Of a stretch of DNA of 64,000 bases, positions 15,548 through 24,346 are shown piece after piece. Source of the stretch: Billgrantia pellis (lineage in GTDB: Bacteria > Pseudomonadota > Gammaproteobacteria > Pseudomonadales > Halomonadaceae); NCBI RefSeq assembly GCF_008297955.1, contig NZ_VTPY01000009.1, forward strand, positions 62,001 to 126,000. Direction: 5' to 3'. Within the stretch, counting starts at the first letter, position 1. The number at the start of each line of letters is the position of its first letter. The notes beneath the pieces were generated by a model that worked only from the letters and a program-made list of their open reading frames with translations, ran no database searches and was not told the origin of the DNA. The position numbers were made by a program, and so were the translations under genes.

Positions 15548-17452
15548 TTGTCACACTTACCGGTGATCGTCGGCATGGGCGGCGTCAATGCCGCCGGTCG
15601 TACGTCTGGCCATCAAGCATTTCGTCGCACCGTGATCGACGCCCTTCCCGAAGCCGAGCAGGAGGCCCTACTGCTCGGGCTGGCCGCCCTGATGGGACTG
15701 GGCAGTCATCGGGAAGGGGGCTGGTTCGATGCCACCGGCGAGCGCATCGAGGCCAGCCGCCTGGTGGAACGCTGCCGCGGACAGGTGCTCGACCATACCC
15801 TGATCCGACGCATCGAGGACCCTCGCTTCAACGACGAGGGGCTGCCGGCCAACCGGCGTGCCAGCCTCGAACTCGGCGCCGAGCTTGTCTTTCGTATCCG
15901 CCGTCGCCAGCTTCCCGAGCGTCTACCGCCGACCTGGCAGGTGCGGGAGCTGGATCGTCATACACTGGAAGTCACGGTACCTCCCGGTGAACTCGACGTA
16001 ATGCTGCCCGAGGCCCGTCCGGCCCAGGTGCGAGCCGCTGGACAACTGCCCAGCGGCTTCGACCCCAGCCGCTACTATCGCAGCGTGCACCACCCTCGTG
16101 GGCTGTCGATGTCGATCTTCGCCGCCAGCGATTGCCTGGCCGGCAGCGGCCTGTCCTGGGAGAGCCTGCGCGACCGCCTCGATCCCGACGAGGTCGCCGT
16201 CTACGCCGGTAACTCCATCGGCCAGCTCGACGACGAGGGCTGGGGGGGATTGCTCAAGAGCTTCGTCTCGGGCAATCGCGCCACGTCCAAGCAGATGCCG
16301 CTGGGCTACGGCCAGATGCCCGCCGATTTTCTCAACGCCTACGTGCTGGGCAGCGTCGGCGGTACCGGCGCGGCGCTGGGCGCTTGTGCCAGCTTTCTCT
16401 ACAACCTGCGCCTGGGTGTCGAAGACATCCGCAGCGGCCAGCGCCGCGCTGTGATGGTGGGGACCTCCGACGCCCCGGTGACGCCGGAGATCATCGAAGG
16501 CTTCCGCGCCATGGGGGCCCTGGCCGATGACGAGAGCCTCAAGGCGCTGGACGCCCTGGAGCTGCTCACCGACGCCGACTATCAGCGCGCTTGCCGCCCC
16601 TTCGCGCGCAATTGCGGCTTCACCATCGCCGAATCCAGCCAGTTCGTTCTGCTACTCGACGACACGCTGGCGCTGGAAGTCGGCGCCGAGATACTGGGCA
16701 GTGTACCCGGCGTCTTCGTCAATGCCGACGGCTGGAAGCGTTCGATCTCCGCCCCCGGCATCGGCAACTACATCACCCTGGGCAAGGCGGCCGCGCTGAC
16801 GCGCGACATGCTCGGCGAGCGGGCGCTGCGCGAACGTACCTTTCTCCACGCCCACGGCACCAGTACGCCAAAGAACCGCGTCACCGAATCCCACGTCTTC
16901 GATCTGGTGGCTCGCGCCCACGGTATCGAGGCGTGGCCTGTGGTCGCGGTGAAGGCCTACGTCGGCCACTCCCAGGGCAGCGCCGCCGGCGATCAACTAA
17001 CCAACGCACTGGGCAGCTTCGCCTATGGCCTGCTGCCGGGCATTCCCACTCTCGATGCCGTCGCCGATGACGTCTATGCCGAGCGGCTGCGCTTCTCGCG
17101 TGAGCCGATGCCCTTCGCCGCCGATGCCGCTTTCATCAACGCCAAGGGCTTCGGGGGCAACAACGCCACCGGCGTGGTACTGTCGCCGGCCGTCACCGAG
17201 CGCCTGCTGGAGAAACGCCACGGCGAAGCCGCCATCGAGGCCTGGCGGGAGCGGCGCGCGACGACCCGTGACGCGACCCGGGCCTATCTGGCCGACGCCG
17301 ACCGCGGCGTCTACCAGGCACGCTACCGCTTCGGCGAGGGAGTCCTGGAAGGGTCCGAGCTCGACGTCAACGCCGAAGACATCCGTATCCCCGGCTATGC
17401 CCGTCCGGTGTCACTCAGGGTGGACAATCCCTTCGGCAAACTGGAAGACTGA
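15548..17452 (+). CDS. fabY: Beta-ketoacyl synthase FabY (acetoacetyl-ACP synthase)
   Basis: 634 residues, the same length as Pseudomonas aeruginosa FabY. FabY condenses acetyl-CoA with malonyl-ACP to start fatty acid synthesis, a job done by FabH in E. coli. It has a condensing-enzyme fold with catalytic Cys280 (LGACASFLYNLR), the first His in FLHAHGTSTPKNRV and the second in KAYVGHSQGSAAGDQ, plus the GFGGNNA loop near the C-terminus. The start is TTG, supported by GAGGAAAG upstream and by the MSxLPVIVGxGGxNAAGR family start. Cytoplasmic. It stands alone, with coaD following 105 bp later. Confidence 0.93.
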   Translation: MSHLPVIVGMGGVNAAGRTSGHQAFRRTVIDALPEAEQEALLLGLAALMGLGSHREGGWFDATGERIEASRLVERCRGQVLDHTLIRRIEDPRFNDEGLPANRRASLELGAELVFRIRRRQLPERLPPTWQVRELDRHTLEVTVPPGELDVMLPEARPAQVRAAGQLPSGFDPSRYYRSVHHPRGLSMSIFAASDCLAGSGLSWESLRDRLDPDEVAVYAGNSIGQLDDEGWGGLLKSFVSGNRATSKQMPLGYGQMPADFLNAYVLGSVGGTGAALGACASFLYNLRLGVEDIRSGQRRAVMVGTSDAPVTPEIIEGFRAMGALADDESLKALDALELLTDADYQRACRPFARNCGFTIAESSQFVLLLDDTLALEVGAEILGSVPGVFVNADGWKRSISAPGIGNYITLGKAAALTRDMLGERALRERTFLHAHGTSTPKNRVTESHVFDLVARAHGIEAWPVVAVKAYVGHSQGSAAGDQLTNALGSFAYGLLPGIPTLDAVADDVYAERLRFSREPMPFAADAAFINAKGFGGNNATGVVLSPAVTERLLEKRHGEAAIEAWRERRATTRDATRAYLADADRGVYQARYRFGEGVLEGSELDVNAEDIRIPGYARPVSLRVDNPFGKLED

Positions 17453-17557
17453 TACCCCGTCCGGCCGGCATTGTCGGCTGGCTCGCCGACGTTTACCCTA
17501 GGTTTCCTTTTCAGATGAAGCCTAGCCTTCTTGAGCTGTGCAAGTGAGCCAAGCGCC

Positions 17558-18037
17558 ATGAAAATCGCGGTCTACCCCGGCACTTTCGATCCTATTACCC
17601 ATGGCCATTTCGACCTGATCGAGCGCGCCTCGCTGCTGTTCGACAAGGTGGTAGTGGCGATCTCGGCCAGCCCCGGCAAGAATCCCGCGCTGGACCTCGA
17701 TACTCGCATCGCCCTGGCCCGTGAGGTCGCAGCCAAGCTCGACAACGTCGAAGTCATCGGCTTTTCGGGCCTGCTCACCGACCTGATGACCGAACAGGGC
17801 GCGCGCATCATCCTGCGCGGCCTGCGCGCGGTCTCGGACTTCGAATACGAGCTGCAACTGGCCAACATGTACCGCGCCCAGGCCCCCGAGCTGGAGAGCG
17901 TCTTTCTCACTCCGGCAGTGGAGAATTCCTATATCTCTTCCACCATCGTGCGCGAAATCGCCAAGCTCGGCGGCGATGTGTCGCGCCTGGTGCATCCCAG
18001 GGTCGCCGAAACGCTGCGCAAGCATTACAATACCTGA
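17558..18037 (+). CDS. coaD: Phosphopantetheine adenylyltransferase
   Basis: 159-residue enzyme for the penultimate step of coenzyme A synthesis (4'-phosphopantetheine plus ATP to dephospho-CoA). The nucleotidyltransferase T/HxGH motif is T14-H-G-H17 in GTFDPITHGHFDLIERA, and ISSTIVREIAKLGGDVS carries the second ATP-binding motif. Exactly the usual length from the ATG at 17558; an upstream TTG at 17531 is not supported by the family. Upstream of a dicluster ferredoxin, the same pairing as in pseudomonads. Confidence 0.97.
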   Translation: MKIAVYPGTFDPITHGHFDLIERASLLFDKVVVAISASPGKNPALDLDTRIALAREVAAKLDNVEVIGFSGLLTDLMTEQGARIILRGLRAVSDFEYELQLANMYRAQAPELESVFLTPAVENSYISSTIVREIAKLGGDVSRLVHPRVAETLRKHYNT

Positions 18038-18115
18038 CCGCATTACTCGGTATTCCCGAGCCGCTTTATCTTGGGCACGGCCGGACGCGGCCCGCCCGAT
18101 CGCGAGGTAGCCCTC

Positions 18116-18364
18116 ATGGCCCTGATGATCACCGACGAGTGCATCAACTGCGACGTCTGCGAACCCGAATGCCCCAATAGCGCCATCTCGGCGGGCGAGG
18201 AGATCTACGTCATCGACCCCAACCTGTGTACCGAGTGTGTCGGCCACTACGACGAACCGCAGTGCCAACAGGTATGTCCGGTCGACTGCATCCCCCTCGA
18301 CCCGGAGCGTCGTGAAACCCAGGATGAGCTGATAGTGAAGTACCGCCTGATCACCGCCGCCTGA
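18116..18364 (+). CDS. YfhL/Fdx-type 2x[4Fe-4S] ferredoxin
   Basis: 82-residue cytoplasmic electron carrier with two [4Fe-4S] clusters: CINCDVCEPECP at residues 9-20 and CTECVGHYDEPQCQQVCP further on. The longer spacing in the second motif is typical of the Chromatium/YfhL-type ferredoxins. The ATG at 18116 follows a GAGGTAG ribosome binding site. It is 78 bp after coaD, an arrangement conserved in pseudomonads. The electron partner is unknown. Confidence 0.93.
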   Translation: MALMITDECINCDVCEPECPNSAISAGEEIYVIDPNLCTECVGHYDEPQCQQVCPVDCIPLDPERRETQDELIVKYRLITAA

Positions 18365-18440
18365 GGTGTCCGATCGCAAGGAAAGCCGCCGAGCCTTTGC
18401 CGCCGTGGCCATGGCTGTACGCATGCCTCCGAGATAGCGC

Positions 18441-19832
18441 GTGACCGCCCAACCTCCCGAGACTCTCCGTTCGGCCCGCCGGCGCATCTGGACGCTGGCC
18501 TGGCCGATCATTCTTTCCAATATCACCGTGCCGCTGCTGGGCCTGGTGGATACCGCAGTGGTCGGCCACCTGCCGGATGCGCGTTATCTCGCCGCCGTCA
18601 CCCTGGGAGCGACCCTGTTCGGCTTCCTCTATTGGGGCTTCGGCTTTCTGCGCATGGGCACCACCGGCCTCACGTCCCAGGCGGCGGGTCGCGAGGACGA
18701 CAGCGAGGTGCGCAACCTGCTGGGCCAGTCGCTGCTGCTTGCTGCCGGTATCGGTACCCTGCTGATTCTGTTTTCCAAGCCGCTGATCGCCTTCGGCCTG
18801 TGGCTGCTCGACGGTAGCGCGACCGCCACCCAGCTTGCCGCCGAGTATGCCCAGATCCGCATACTGTCGGCCCCCGCGGTGCTGGCCAACTACGCCATCC
18901 TCGGCTGGTTCCTGGGTCAGCAGAATTCTCGCGTCACGCTGGCCCTGCTGGTCCTGACCAACGGCGTCAACATCGTCCTCGACCTGCTGTTCGTGGTCGG
19001 CCTGGGCATGACCAGTAACGGCGTCGCCTGGGCCACGGTGATCGCCGACTACACGGCGCTGGCCTTCGGCGCATGGCGGGTCGCCCATCAGTTGCGTCTG
19101 TTGCAGGGCCGCTTCCTTCGTCAACGTCTGCTCGGGCTGGCCGCCTACGGCGAGCTGCTCCAAGTCAACGCCAACCTCTTCGTGCGCACGCTGGGGCTGC
19201 TGTTCGCCATGGCCTTCTTCACTTCGCGTGGCGCGGCGCAGGGCGACACCGTACTCGCCGCCAATGCGGTGCTGCTGCAGTTCATCATGCTGACCAGCTA
19301 TGGGCTCGATGGCTTCGCTCATGCCGCCGAAGCCATCGCCGGGCGCGCCGTGGGGCGCCGTCGCTGGGACGAGTTCGGCGTCGCCGTGCGCACCGCCGCC
19401 GAGTTCTCGCTGCTTACGGCAGGGGCCGCCGCGCTGGCCTTCGCGCTGGGTGGAAACCACCTGATCGCCCTGCTGACCGGCCTACCGGAGGTGCGCGCCA
19501 CGGCAGGCCATTACCTGCCATGGATGGTGGCGATGCCGTTGATCGCGGTCTGGAGCTATCTGCTCGACGGCGTCTTCATCGGCGCCACGGCGATTCGCGA
19601 GATGCGCAACAGCATCTTCATTGCGTTGGCGGCCTACCTGCCGACATGGTGGCTGGGCCAGCAGCTCGCACCCCATGGCTACGAGAATCATGCGCTGTGG
19701 CTGGCCTTTCTCTCCTTCGCCGTGGTGCGCTCGGCAGTGCTCGTCGGCTACTATCTTCACCACCGACGCACCCGCTGGCGCCATCGCGAACGCCAACGGG
19801 ACGTCACGATGACCTTCGATCGCCGTGCCTGA
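18441..19832 (+). CDS. MATE family (DinF-type) efflux transporter
   Basis: 463 residues, 12 predicted membrane helices, beginning with ARRRIWTLAWPIILSNITVP and LGLVDTAVVGHL, which are characteristic of DinF-branch MATE exporters driven by proton or sodium gradients. A second MATE repeat begins about residue 240. The start is GTG at 18441 with a weak GAGAT ribosome binding site. The substrate is not predictable. It is followed 93 bp later by the fatty acid transporter gene. Confidence 0.92.
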   Translation: MTAQPPETLRSARRRIWTLAWPIILSNITVPLLGLVDTAVVGHLPDARYLAAVTLGATLFGFLYWGFGFLRMGTTGLTSQAAGREDDSEVRNLLGQSLLLAAGIGTLLILFSKPLIAFGLWLLDGSATATQLAAEYAQIRILSAPAVLANYAILGWFLGQQNSRVTLALLVLTNGVNIVLDLLFVVGLGMTSNGVAWATVIADYTALAFGAWRVAHQLRLLQGRFLRQRLLGLAAYGELLQVNANLFVRTLGLLFAMAFFTSRGAAQGDTVLAANAVLLQFIMLTSYGLDGFAHAAEAIAGRAVGRRRWDEFGVAVRTAAEFSLLTAGAAALAFALGGNHLIALLTGLPEVRATAGHYLPWMVAMPLIAVWSYLLDGVFIGATAIREMRNSIFIALAAYLPTWWLGQQLAPHGYENHALWLAFLSFAVVRSAVLVGYYLHHRRTRWRHRERQRDVTMTFDRRA

Positions 19833-19925
19833 AACGGTAACGTACTGAGGGATCGTTAGGGGAAGCCGATACGTTTGCGCTACCTTTCCTAGACGCTCCC
19901 AAGACAACCAGAAGAAGCGACTGCC

Positions 19926-21236
19926 ATGCTCAGATTCCTCTCAAGACCCGCCGTCCGGCTGGTCGACCGCTACCTGCCGGACCCGTTCATCTTCGTGCTA
20001 CTGTTGACGGTCATCGCCGCCGCCGCCGCGATCGCTGTCGAACGCCAGACACCGCTGGCCGTGATGCGCTATTGGGGCGACGGTTTCTGGAACCTGCTGA
20101 CGTTCTCCATGCAGATGCTGCTGATCCTGGTGACCGGCTTCATGCTGGCCAGCTCGCCGCCGATCAAGCGTCTCCTGCAGCGGCTCGCCGGGCTGGCGAA
20201 GCATGCCGGCCACGCCATTCTGCTGGTCACGCTGGTCTCACTGGTCGCCAGTTGGATCAATTGGGGCTTCGGCCTGGTGGTCGGCGCATTGTTCGCCAAG
20301 GAGCTGGCGCGGCTGGTGCGGGTCGATTATCGCCTGCTGGTAGCCAGCGCCTACTCCGGCTTCGTGGTCTGGCACGGCGGTCTGGCGGGCTCGATACCGC
20401 TGACCATTGCCACCGAAGGTCACTTCACCGCCGAGCAGATCGGCGTGATCGGCACCGGATCGACCATCTTCGCCTTTTTCAACCTGGCGATCGTGCTCTG
20501 CCTGTTCATCGCGATTCCGCTGGTCAACCGGGCGATGCTGCCCGACGACAAGGAGAGCATCTACGTCGACCCCCAACTGCTCGACGATGGCCCGGCCACC
20601 CGAGCGCGCATCACTCGCCCCGCCGAACGACTGGAGAACAGCGTCACTCTCGCCTGGCTGGTCGGCATCCCCGGGGTGATCTTTCTGCTCGATCACTTCG
20701 TGCTACGCGGGGGCGGTCTGAACCTGAACATCGTCAATTTCATGTTCCTGTTCCTGGCCATCGTGCTGCATCGCACGCCACGCAGCCTGCTGGAGAGCCT
20801 CAACGAGGCGATCAAGGGCGGGGCCGGCATCGTCATCCAGTTTCCCTTCTATGCCGGCATCATGGCGATCATGGTGGAGTCCGGCCTGGCCCAGAGCATG
20901 TCCGAGGCACTGATCTCCTTCGCCACCGACATGTCGTTGCCGTTCTGGTCGTTCATCAGCGCCGGCATCGTCAACCTCTTCGTGCCCTCGGGCGGCGGCC
21001 AGTGGGCGGTCCAGGCGCCCGTCATGCTACCGGCGGCCGAGGCGCTGGGCGTGGATGTCTCCCGTGTGGCCATGGCCGTGGCCTGGGGTGACGCCTGGAC
21101 CAACCTGCTGCAGCCCTTCTGGGCACTGCCGGTGCTAGCCATCGCCGGCCTCAAGGCGAAGGACATCATGGGCTACTGCCTGATTCAGTTGGTCATTACC
21201 GGGGTAATCATCTCGGTGGGCCTGACCTGGTTCTGA
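19926..21236 (+). CDS. AtoE-family short-chain fatty acid transporter
   Basis: 436-residue membrane permease of the AtoE/TIGR00366 type, thought to import short-chain fatty acids. About 11 hydrophobic segments are present; family stretches include VDRYLPDPFIFVLLLT at the start, FVVWHGGLAGSIPLTIAT near residue 146 and NLFVPSGGGQWAVQAPVM near residue 352. There are no ato catabolic genes next to it, but the following gene is an acyl-CoA thioesterase. A likely GC-rich terminator hairpin follows. Confidence 0.92.
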   Translation: MLRFLSRPAVRLVDRYLPDPFIFVLLLTVIAAAAAIAVERQTPLAVMRYWGDGFWNLLTFSMQMLLILVTGFMLASSPPIKRLLQRLAGLAKHAGHAILLVTLVSLVASWINWGFGLVVGALFAKELARLVRVDYRLLVASAYSGFVVWHGGLAGSIPLTIATEGHFTAEQIGVIGTGSTIFAFFNLAIVLCLFIAIPLVNRAMLPDDKESIYVDPQLLDDGPATRARITRPAERLENSVTLAWLVGIPGVIFLLDHFVLRGGGLNLNIVNFMFLFLAIVLHRTPRSLLESLNEAIKGGAGIVIQFPFYAGIMAIMVESGLAQSMSEALISFATDMSLPFWSFISAGIVNLFVPSGGGQWAVQAPVMLPAAEALGVDVSRVAMAVAWGDAWTNLLQPFWALPVLAIAGLKAKDIMGYCLIQLVITGVIISVGLTWF

Positions 21237-21268
21237 GCGCGAGGCTGACCCCTATCGCTCTCACCAAC

Positions 21269-21294
21269 GCGGGCTCCGGCATGCCGGGGCCCGC
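21269..21294 (+). terminator. Hairpin downstream of the AtoE-type gene
   Basis: A 12-bp stem (21269-21280 with 21283-21294, one G-T wobble, 2-nt loop) lies 33 bp after the stop codon. There is no T run, so termination strength is uncertain. Confidence 0.45.
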
Positions 21295-21366
21295 GGTCAT
21301 TCCCGACCTGGCGAATCGTCAGGCCGATTCCCGGCGTAACGAAAAGGATCGATGAGGACCCCGCAT

Positions 21367-21915
21367 ATGGCCGATTCCGGCAACCTGCCCCATGATTTCC
21401 CCGGCCAGCACGAATTGAGCATGACCGTGCTGATGACGCCCGACATGGCCAACTTCAGCGGCAAGGTACACGGCGGCGCCATTCTCAAGAAGCTCGACGA
21501 GGTGGCCTATGCCTGCGCCAGCCGCTACTCCGGCCACTACGTGGTGACGCTTTCCGTCGATCAGGTGCTGTTCAAGCAGCCGATTCATGTCGGCGAACTG
21601 GTCACCTTCCTCGCCAGCGTCAACCACGTGGGCCGCTCGTCTATGGAGATCGGCATCAAAGTGGTAGCCGAGAACATCCGCGACAAAGTGATCCGCCACA
21701 CCAACAGTTGCTACCTGACCATGGTGGCGGTGGATATCCATGGCCAGCCGGCACCGGTGCCGCCGCTCAAGCTGGAAACGCCGCTACAGAAGCTGCGCTA
21801 CGAGAAGGCCGCCTTGCGCAAGGCGATGCGCAAGCAGGCCGAGGAAGCCGAACGCCGAACTCAGGCCGAACATGGCGGCACTCCCCGGCAGGAAGGAAGG
21901 GATAGACAAGGTTGA
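21367..21915 (+). CDS. Acyl-CoA thioesterase, hotdog fold (YciA-like)
   Basis: About 182 residues. The hotdog domain (residues 10-135) shows the YciA/acyl-CoA hydrolase pattern: TPDMANFSGKVHGGAILKKLDEVAYACASR with the catalytic Asp/Glu region, then HVGELVTF and a later TNSCYLTMVAVD. These cytoplasmic enzymes hydrolyse acyl-CoA to free acid and CoA. The C-terminal 45 residues are a charged Lys/Glu/Arg-rich helix, longer than in YciA. Two starts are possible: 21352 (ribosome binding site only 3 nt away) or 21367 (AGGA at 8 nt, preferred). Confidence 0.88.
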   Translation: MADSGNLPHDFPGQHELSMTVLMTPDMANFSGKVHGGAILKKLDEVAYACASRYSGHYVVTLSVDQVLFKQPIHVGELVTFLASVNHVGRSSMEIGIKVVAENIRDKVIRHTNSCYLTMVAVDIHGQPAPVPPLKLETPLQKLRYEKAALRKAMRKQAEEAERRTQAEHGGTPRQEGRDRQG

Positions 21916-21930
21916 AGACGTTGGCGCCGG

Positions 21931-22266
21931 TTAGCCACAACCGATGTCGGTAATGGTTCCGCCGTCATCGAGGCGGAGATTGAGCCGATCGGCGCGATAC
22001 TCCAGCGTATGCGCCTCTCCCGGGCGCATCACGCGCAGCACGGTCGCACCGCTCTCGCGACGGATCGCCTCTCCCAGCGCCTCGTCGTAGCGCCGCCCGA
22101 CCCGATCCTGCACACGATTCGCGCCGCAGGCATCCTCGCCCTCACTGGTGACACGAGGCGGCTTGGGAGCAGGTTCATGGGAGACGTTCGATTGATTCAT
22201 CGGGGAACAACCGGCTAGCAGCATCAACCCGGCGACGGCCAGGCACGACCTCAAGGGGTTCGACAT
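21931..22266 (-). CDS. Lipoprotein with peptidase inhibitor I78 domain
   Basis: 111 residues. MSNPLRSCLAVAGLMLLAGCS is a lipoprotein signal (lipobox LAGC). The C-terminal half fits the I78 inhibitor family: ACGANRVQDRVGR, then VLRVMRPGEAHTLEYRADRLNLRLDDGGTITDIGCG with the paired Cys and the R-x-x-x-P-G loop. I78 proteins inhibit serine peptidases; here it would sit on the outer membrane facing the periplasm. Convergent with the thioesterase gene, 15 bp apart, no terminator visible. Confidence 0.82.
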   Translation of the reverse strand: MSNPLRSCLAVAGLMLLAGCSPMNQSNVSHEPAPKPPRVTSEGEDACGANRVQDRVGRRYDEALGEAIRRESGATVLRVMRPGEAHTLEYRADRLNLRLDDGGTITDIGCG

Positions 22267-22368
22267 TCGGGAAGTCTCGGGGGTAGCGAAGTGAGCGTGA
22301 CGATCGTACAGGCGGCACACGGGGAGACTGCCAGGTCGCCCGTGCGCCGCCAGGCCGGACCGCGTGAT

Positions 22369-22500
22369 TTACTCGGCGGCGTCCTGCACGGCTTGACCGC
22401 CGCGCTCGACGTCCTCGCCAGCGCCCTCCATGGTATTACAACCCGCCAGGGCGCCTGCGGTCATCAACAGGGCGAAACTCAGAGCAATCGCTTTCTTCAT
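22369..22500 (-). CDS. Entericidin A/B family lipoprotein (copy 1)
   Basis: 43-residue small lipoprotein: MKKAIALSFALLMTAGALAGC is the lipoprotein signal, and the mature CNTMEGAGEDVERGGQAVQD is the entericidin signature. In E. coli such proteins are tiny cell-envelope lipoproteins linked to stress and toxin/antidote behaviour; the exact role is unclear. AAGGAG is well placed before the ATG at 22500. A very similar copy lies 106 bp upstream on the same strand. Confidence 0.88.
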   Translation of the reverse strand: MKKAIALSFALLMTAGALAGCNTMEGAGEDVERGGQAVQDAAE

Positions 22501-22606
22501 GGTGGTTTCTCCTTGAACGTTTCTGGATTTCCATTCCTTGCCGTGAAGCAATGGCCTGCTTCAGCGTAACAGTCATCGTCTGGCTTTGCATAACCGCGCC
22601 CGGAAA

Positions 22607-22738
22607 TCAGCTTGCCTCGCGCTGGATCGCTTCGCCGCCTTGTTCGATATCCTCGCCCATGCCGCGCATGGTGTTGCAGCCGCTGAGCAGCGTCAGGCCG
22701 AACAGCGCGATCAACATCAGAGACACGGTCCGCTTCAT
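22607..22738 (-). CDS. Entericidin A/B family lipoprotein (copy 2)
   Basis: 43 residues, same strand as copy 1 and easily missed by length cut-offs. Reading from the ATG at 22738 gives MKRTVSLMLIALFGLTLLSG then C with lipobox LLSGC, and the mature part CNTMRGMGEDIEQGGEAIQ matches the entericidin pattern. A GGAGGAG ribosome binding site precedes it. The pair resembles the ecnA-ecnB tandem, but both copies here are alike and equal in length, so they look like a local duplication. Which is antidote or toxin, if either, cannot be said. Confidence 0.85.
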   Translation of the reverse strand: MKRTVSLMLIALFGLTLLSGCNTMRGMGEDIEQGGEAIQREAS

Positions 22739-22864
22739 GATGCACTCCTCCGGTAGGTTTCGTTCTTACACTCTAGCATTATCGGATCGCAAGCGCGGAC
22801 CGCATCAGCATGCGCCGAGCGCTTGTGTCATCATTAGCCGACCAGCGCCACAAGGAAGAAGCCC

Positions 22865-23284
22865 ATGACCATCGTCGAACTCGATGAACGCCTGGCGAGG
22901 GACAGCTACCCGATCGCCGAGTTGCCGTTGTGCCAGCTGCGGCTGATGGATGACGCCCGCTTCCCCTGGCTGCTGCTGATACCGCGGCGCTCCGGCGTGA
23001 GCGAGTTCTACGAGCTTGACGAGGCCGACCAGCACCAGCTCTGGCATGAAGCCGCCGAGGTCGGACACATGCTCAAGACGCTGGCGGAGGGCGACAAGCT
23101 CAACGTGGCCAGCCTGGGCAACATGGTGCCCCAGCTGCACGTCCACCTGGTCGCCCGGCGCCACGGCGACGAGGCATGGCCGGGACCGGTGTGGGGACAC
23201 GGCAAGGCCCGACCCTACGATCTCGATGCGCTGGCTGCCATGCGCGACCGACTGCTGGCGCAGCTCGACGCCCTGACACTCTAG
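22865..23284 (+). CDS. HIT domain protein
   Basis: 139-residue cytoplasmic nucleotide-binding protein of the histidine triad superfamily. The triad region reads NMVPQLHVHLVARRHGDEAWPGPVWG near residue 90, where HVHLVAR corresponds to H-x-H-x-x-x-x rather than the full H-x-H-x-H. This is usual for the branch found in pseudomonads. Substrates are unknown (nucleoside phosphoramidates or dinucleoside polyphosphates in the family). AAGGAAG ribosome binding site. Convergent with the metal transporter gene. Confidence 0.9.
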   Translation: MTIVELDERLARDSYPIAELPLCQLRLMDDARFPWLLLIPRRSGVSEFYELDEADQHQLWHEAAEVGHMLKTLAEGDKLNVASLGNMVPQLHVHLVARRHGDEAWPGPVWGHGKARPYDLDALAAMRDRLLAQLDALTL

Positions 23285-23296
23285 GCCTGGCGGCGC

Positions 23297-24346
23297 TCAG
23301 CCGCCAAAGGGGTGGTCGTCAGGCGCCTTCGACGGGATGCTGCGCGCGGGAGGCTCGCCGAGCAGGGGCACCGAGGCGGGCTGTGTCGCACCGGCGATCG
23401 ACAGCGACACGCCCAGGGCCAGAATGGCTAGCCCGCCTCCCAGGGAGGCCCAGCCCAGCAGGCGGCCGGCACGCCGCATGCTGCGCTGGTGCGCCAGCCG
23501 GCGCTCCGCCCAGCCACGCGCCAGCACGCTGGCCAGCGCCAGCCCCGAGACGGTCAGCGCCGTACCCAGCGACATCACCAGCACCGCCGCCACGCCGATC
23601 GGAAATCGCCCCAGCAGCGTCGCCGCGCCCAGCAGCAGCACACCGCCACTGCAGGGACGCATGCCAATGGCCATAACCGTCCCCAGCGCCGTGCGCCAGT
23701 CGCCGGCCTGCCGTGGATCGACGTGATGTTGCCCACCGCAGCAGTGGCCGTGATGGTCATGGTGGTCGTGCAGTTCGTCAGCCTGCCGATGGCGAGGGGC
23801 AGTCGCGTGAACGCGCGCATCGCGAGTCCGACGCAGCTGGCGAATCGCCCTCAGGCAGAGCCAGGCACCCAGCCCCGCCACCATCAGGTAACTGGCCTGC
23901 TCGACCCAGGCCACGCTGCCCATGGCGCGGCGCGTCACCCAGCCCAGCCCATGCATCAGTACCACCACCAAGCCGATGGCCGCCAGACCCTGCAGCAGCG
24001 AAGCAGCGAAGGAGAGCATCAATGCCCGACGAATGGCGCCACCCTGCGAGAGCAGGTACGTAGTCAGCACCGCTTTACCGTGCCCCGGCCCGGCGGCATG
24101 GAAGACGCCGTAGCCGAAGCTGATGCCGAGCAGCACGGCCCAAGCGGAAGGTGACGAAGTGGCGGAGAATTCGGTAATGGCCAGCGTCAGCAGGCGGTGA
24201 AAATCCCGCTGCCAGGTGACCAGTTGAAAGCTCAGCGTCTGCAGACCGCCCTGGGCCAAGAACAGCATCACGACCGTCGTCAACGCCAACAACAGCCCCC
24301 AACCGATCAACCGCCCCCGGGGGTGGGTGCCGACGGTCAGTCGCAT
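23297..24346 (-). CDS. NicO/RcnA family metal transporter (ZevB-like)
   Basis: 349-residue inner membrane protein with the NicO signatures HAAGPGHGKAVLTTY (near residue 83) and GMRPCSGGVLLLGAA (near residue 230). Between them is a His/Cys-rich cytoplasmic loop (DELHDHHDHHGHCCGGQHH). RcnA exports Ni/Co, but homologues paired with a DUF1007 protein, such as Haemophilus ZevB with ZevA, support zinc acquisition. The same pair is present here: the start overlaps the DUF1007 gene by 10 bp. Zinc is the more likely metal; direction of transport is inferred. Confidence 0.88.
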   Translation of the reverse strand: MRLTVGTHPRGRLIGWGLLLALTTVVMLFLAQGGLQTLSFQLVTWQRDFHRLLTLAITEFSATSSPSAWAVLLGISFGYGVFHAAGPGHGKAVLTTYLLSQGGAIRRALMLSFAASLLQGLAAIGLVVVLMHGLGWVTRRAMGSVAWVEQASYLMVAGLGAWLCLRAIRQLRRTRDARVHATAPRHRQADELHDHHDHHGHCCGGQHHVDPRQAGDWRTALGTVMAIGMRPCSGGVLLLGAATLLGRFPIGVAAVLVMSLGTALTVSGLALASVLARGWAERRLAHQRSMRRAGRLLGWASLGGGLAILALGVSLSIAGATQPASVPLLGEPPARSIPSKAPDDHPFGG

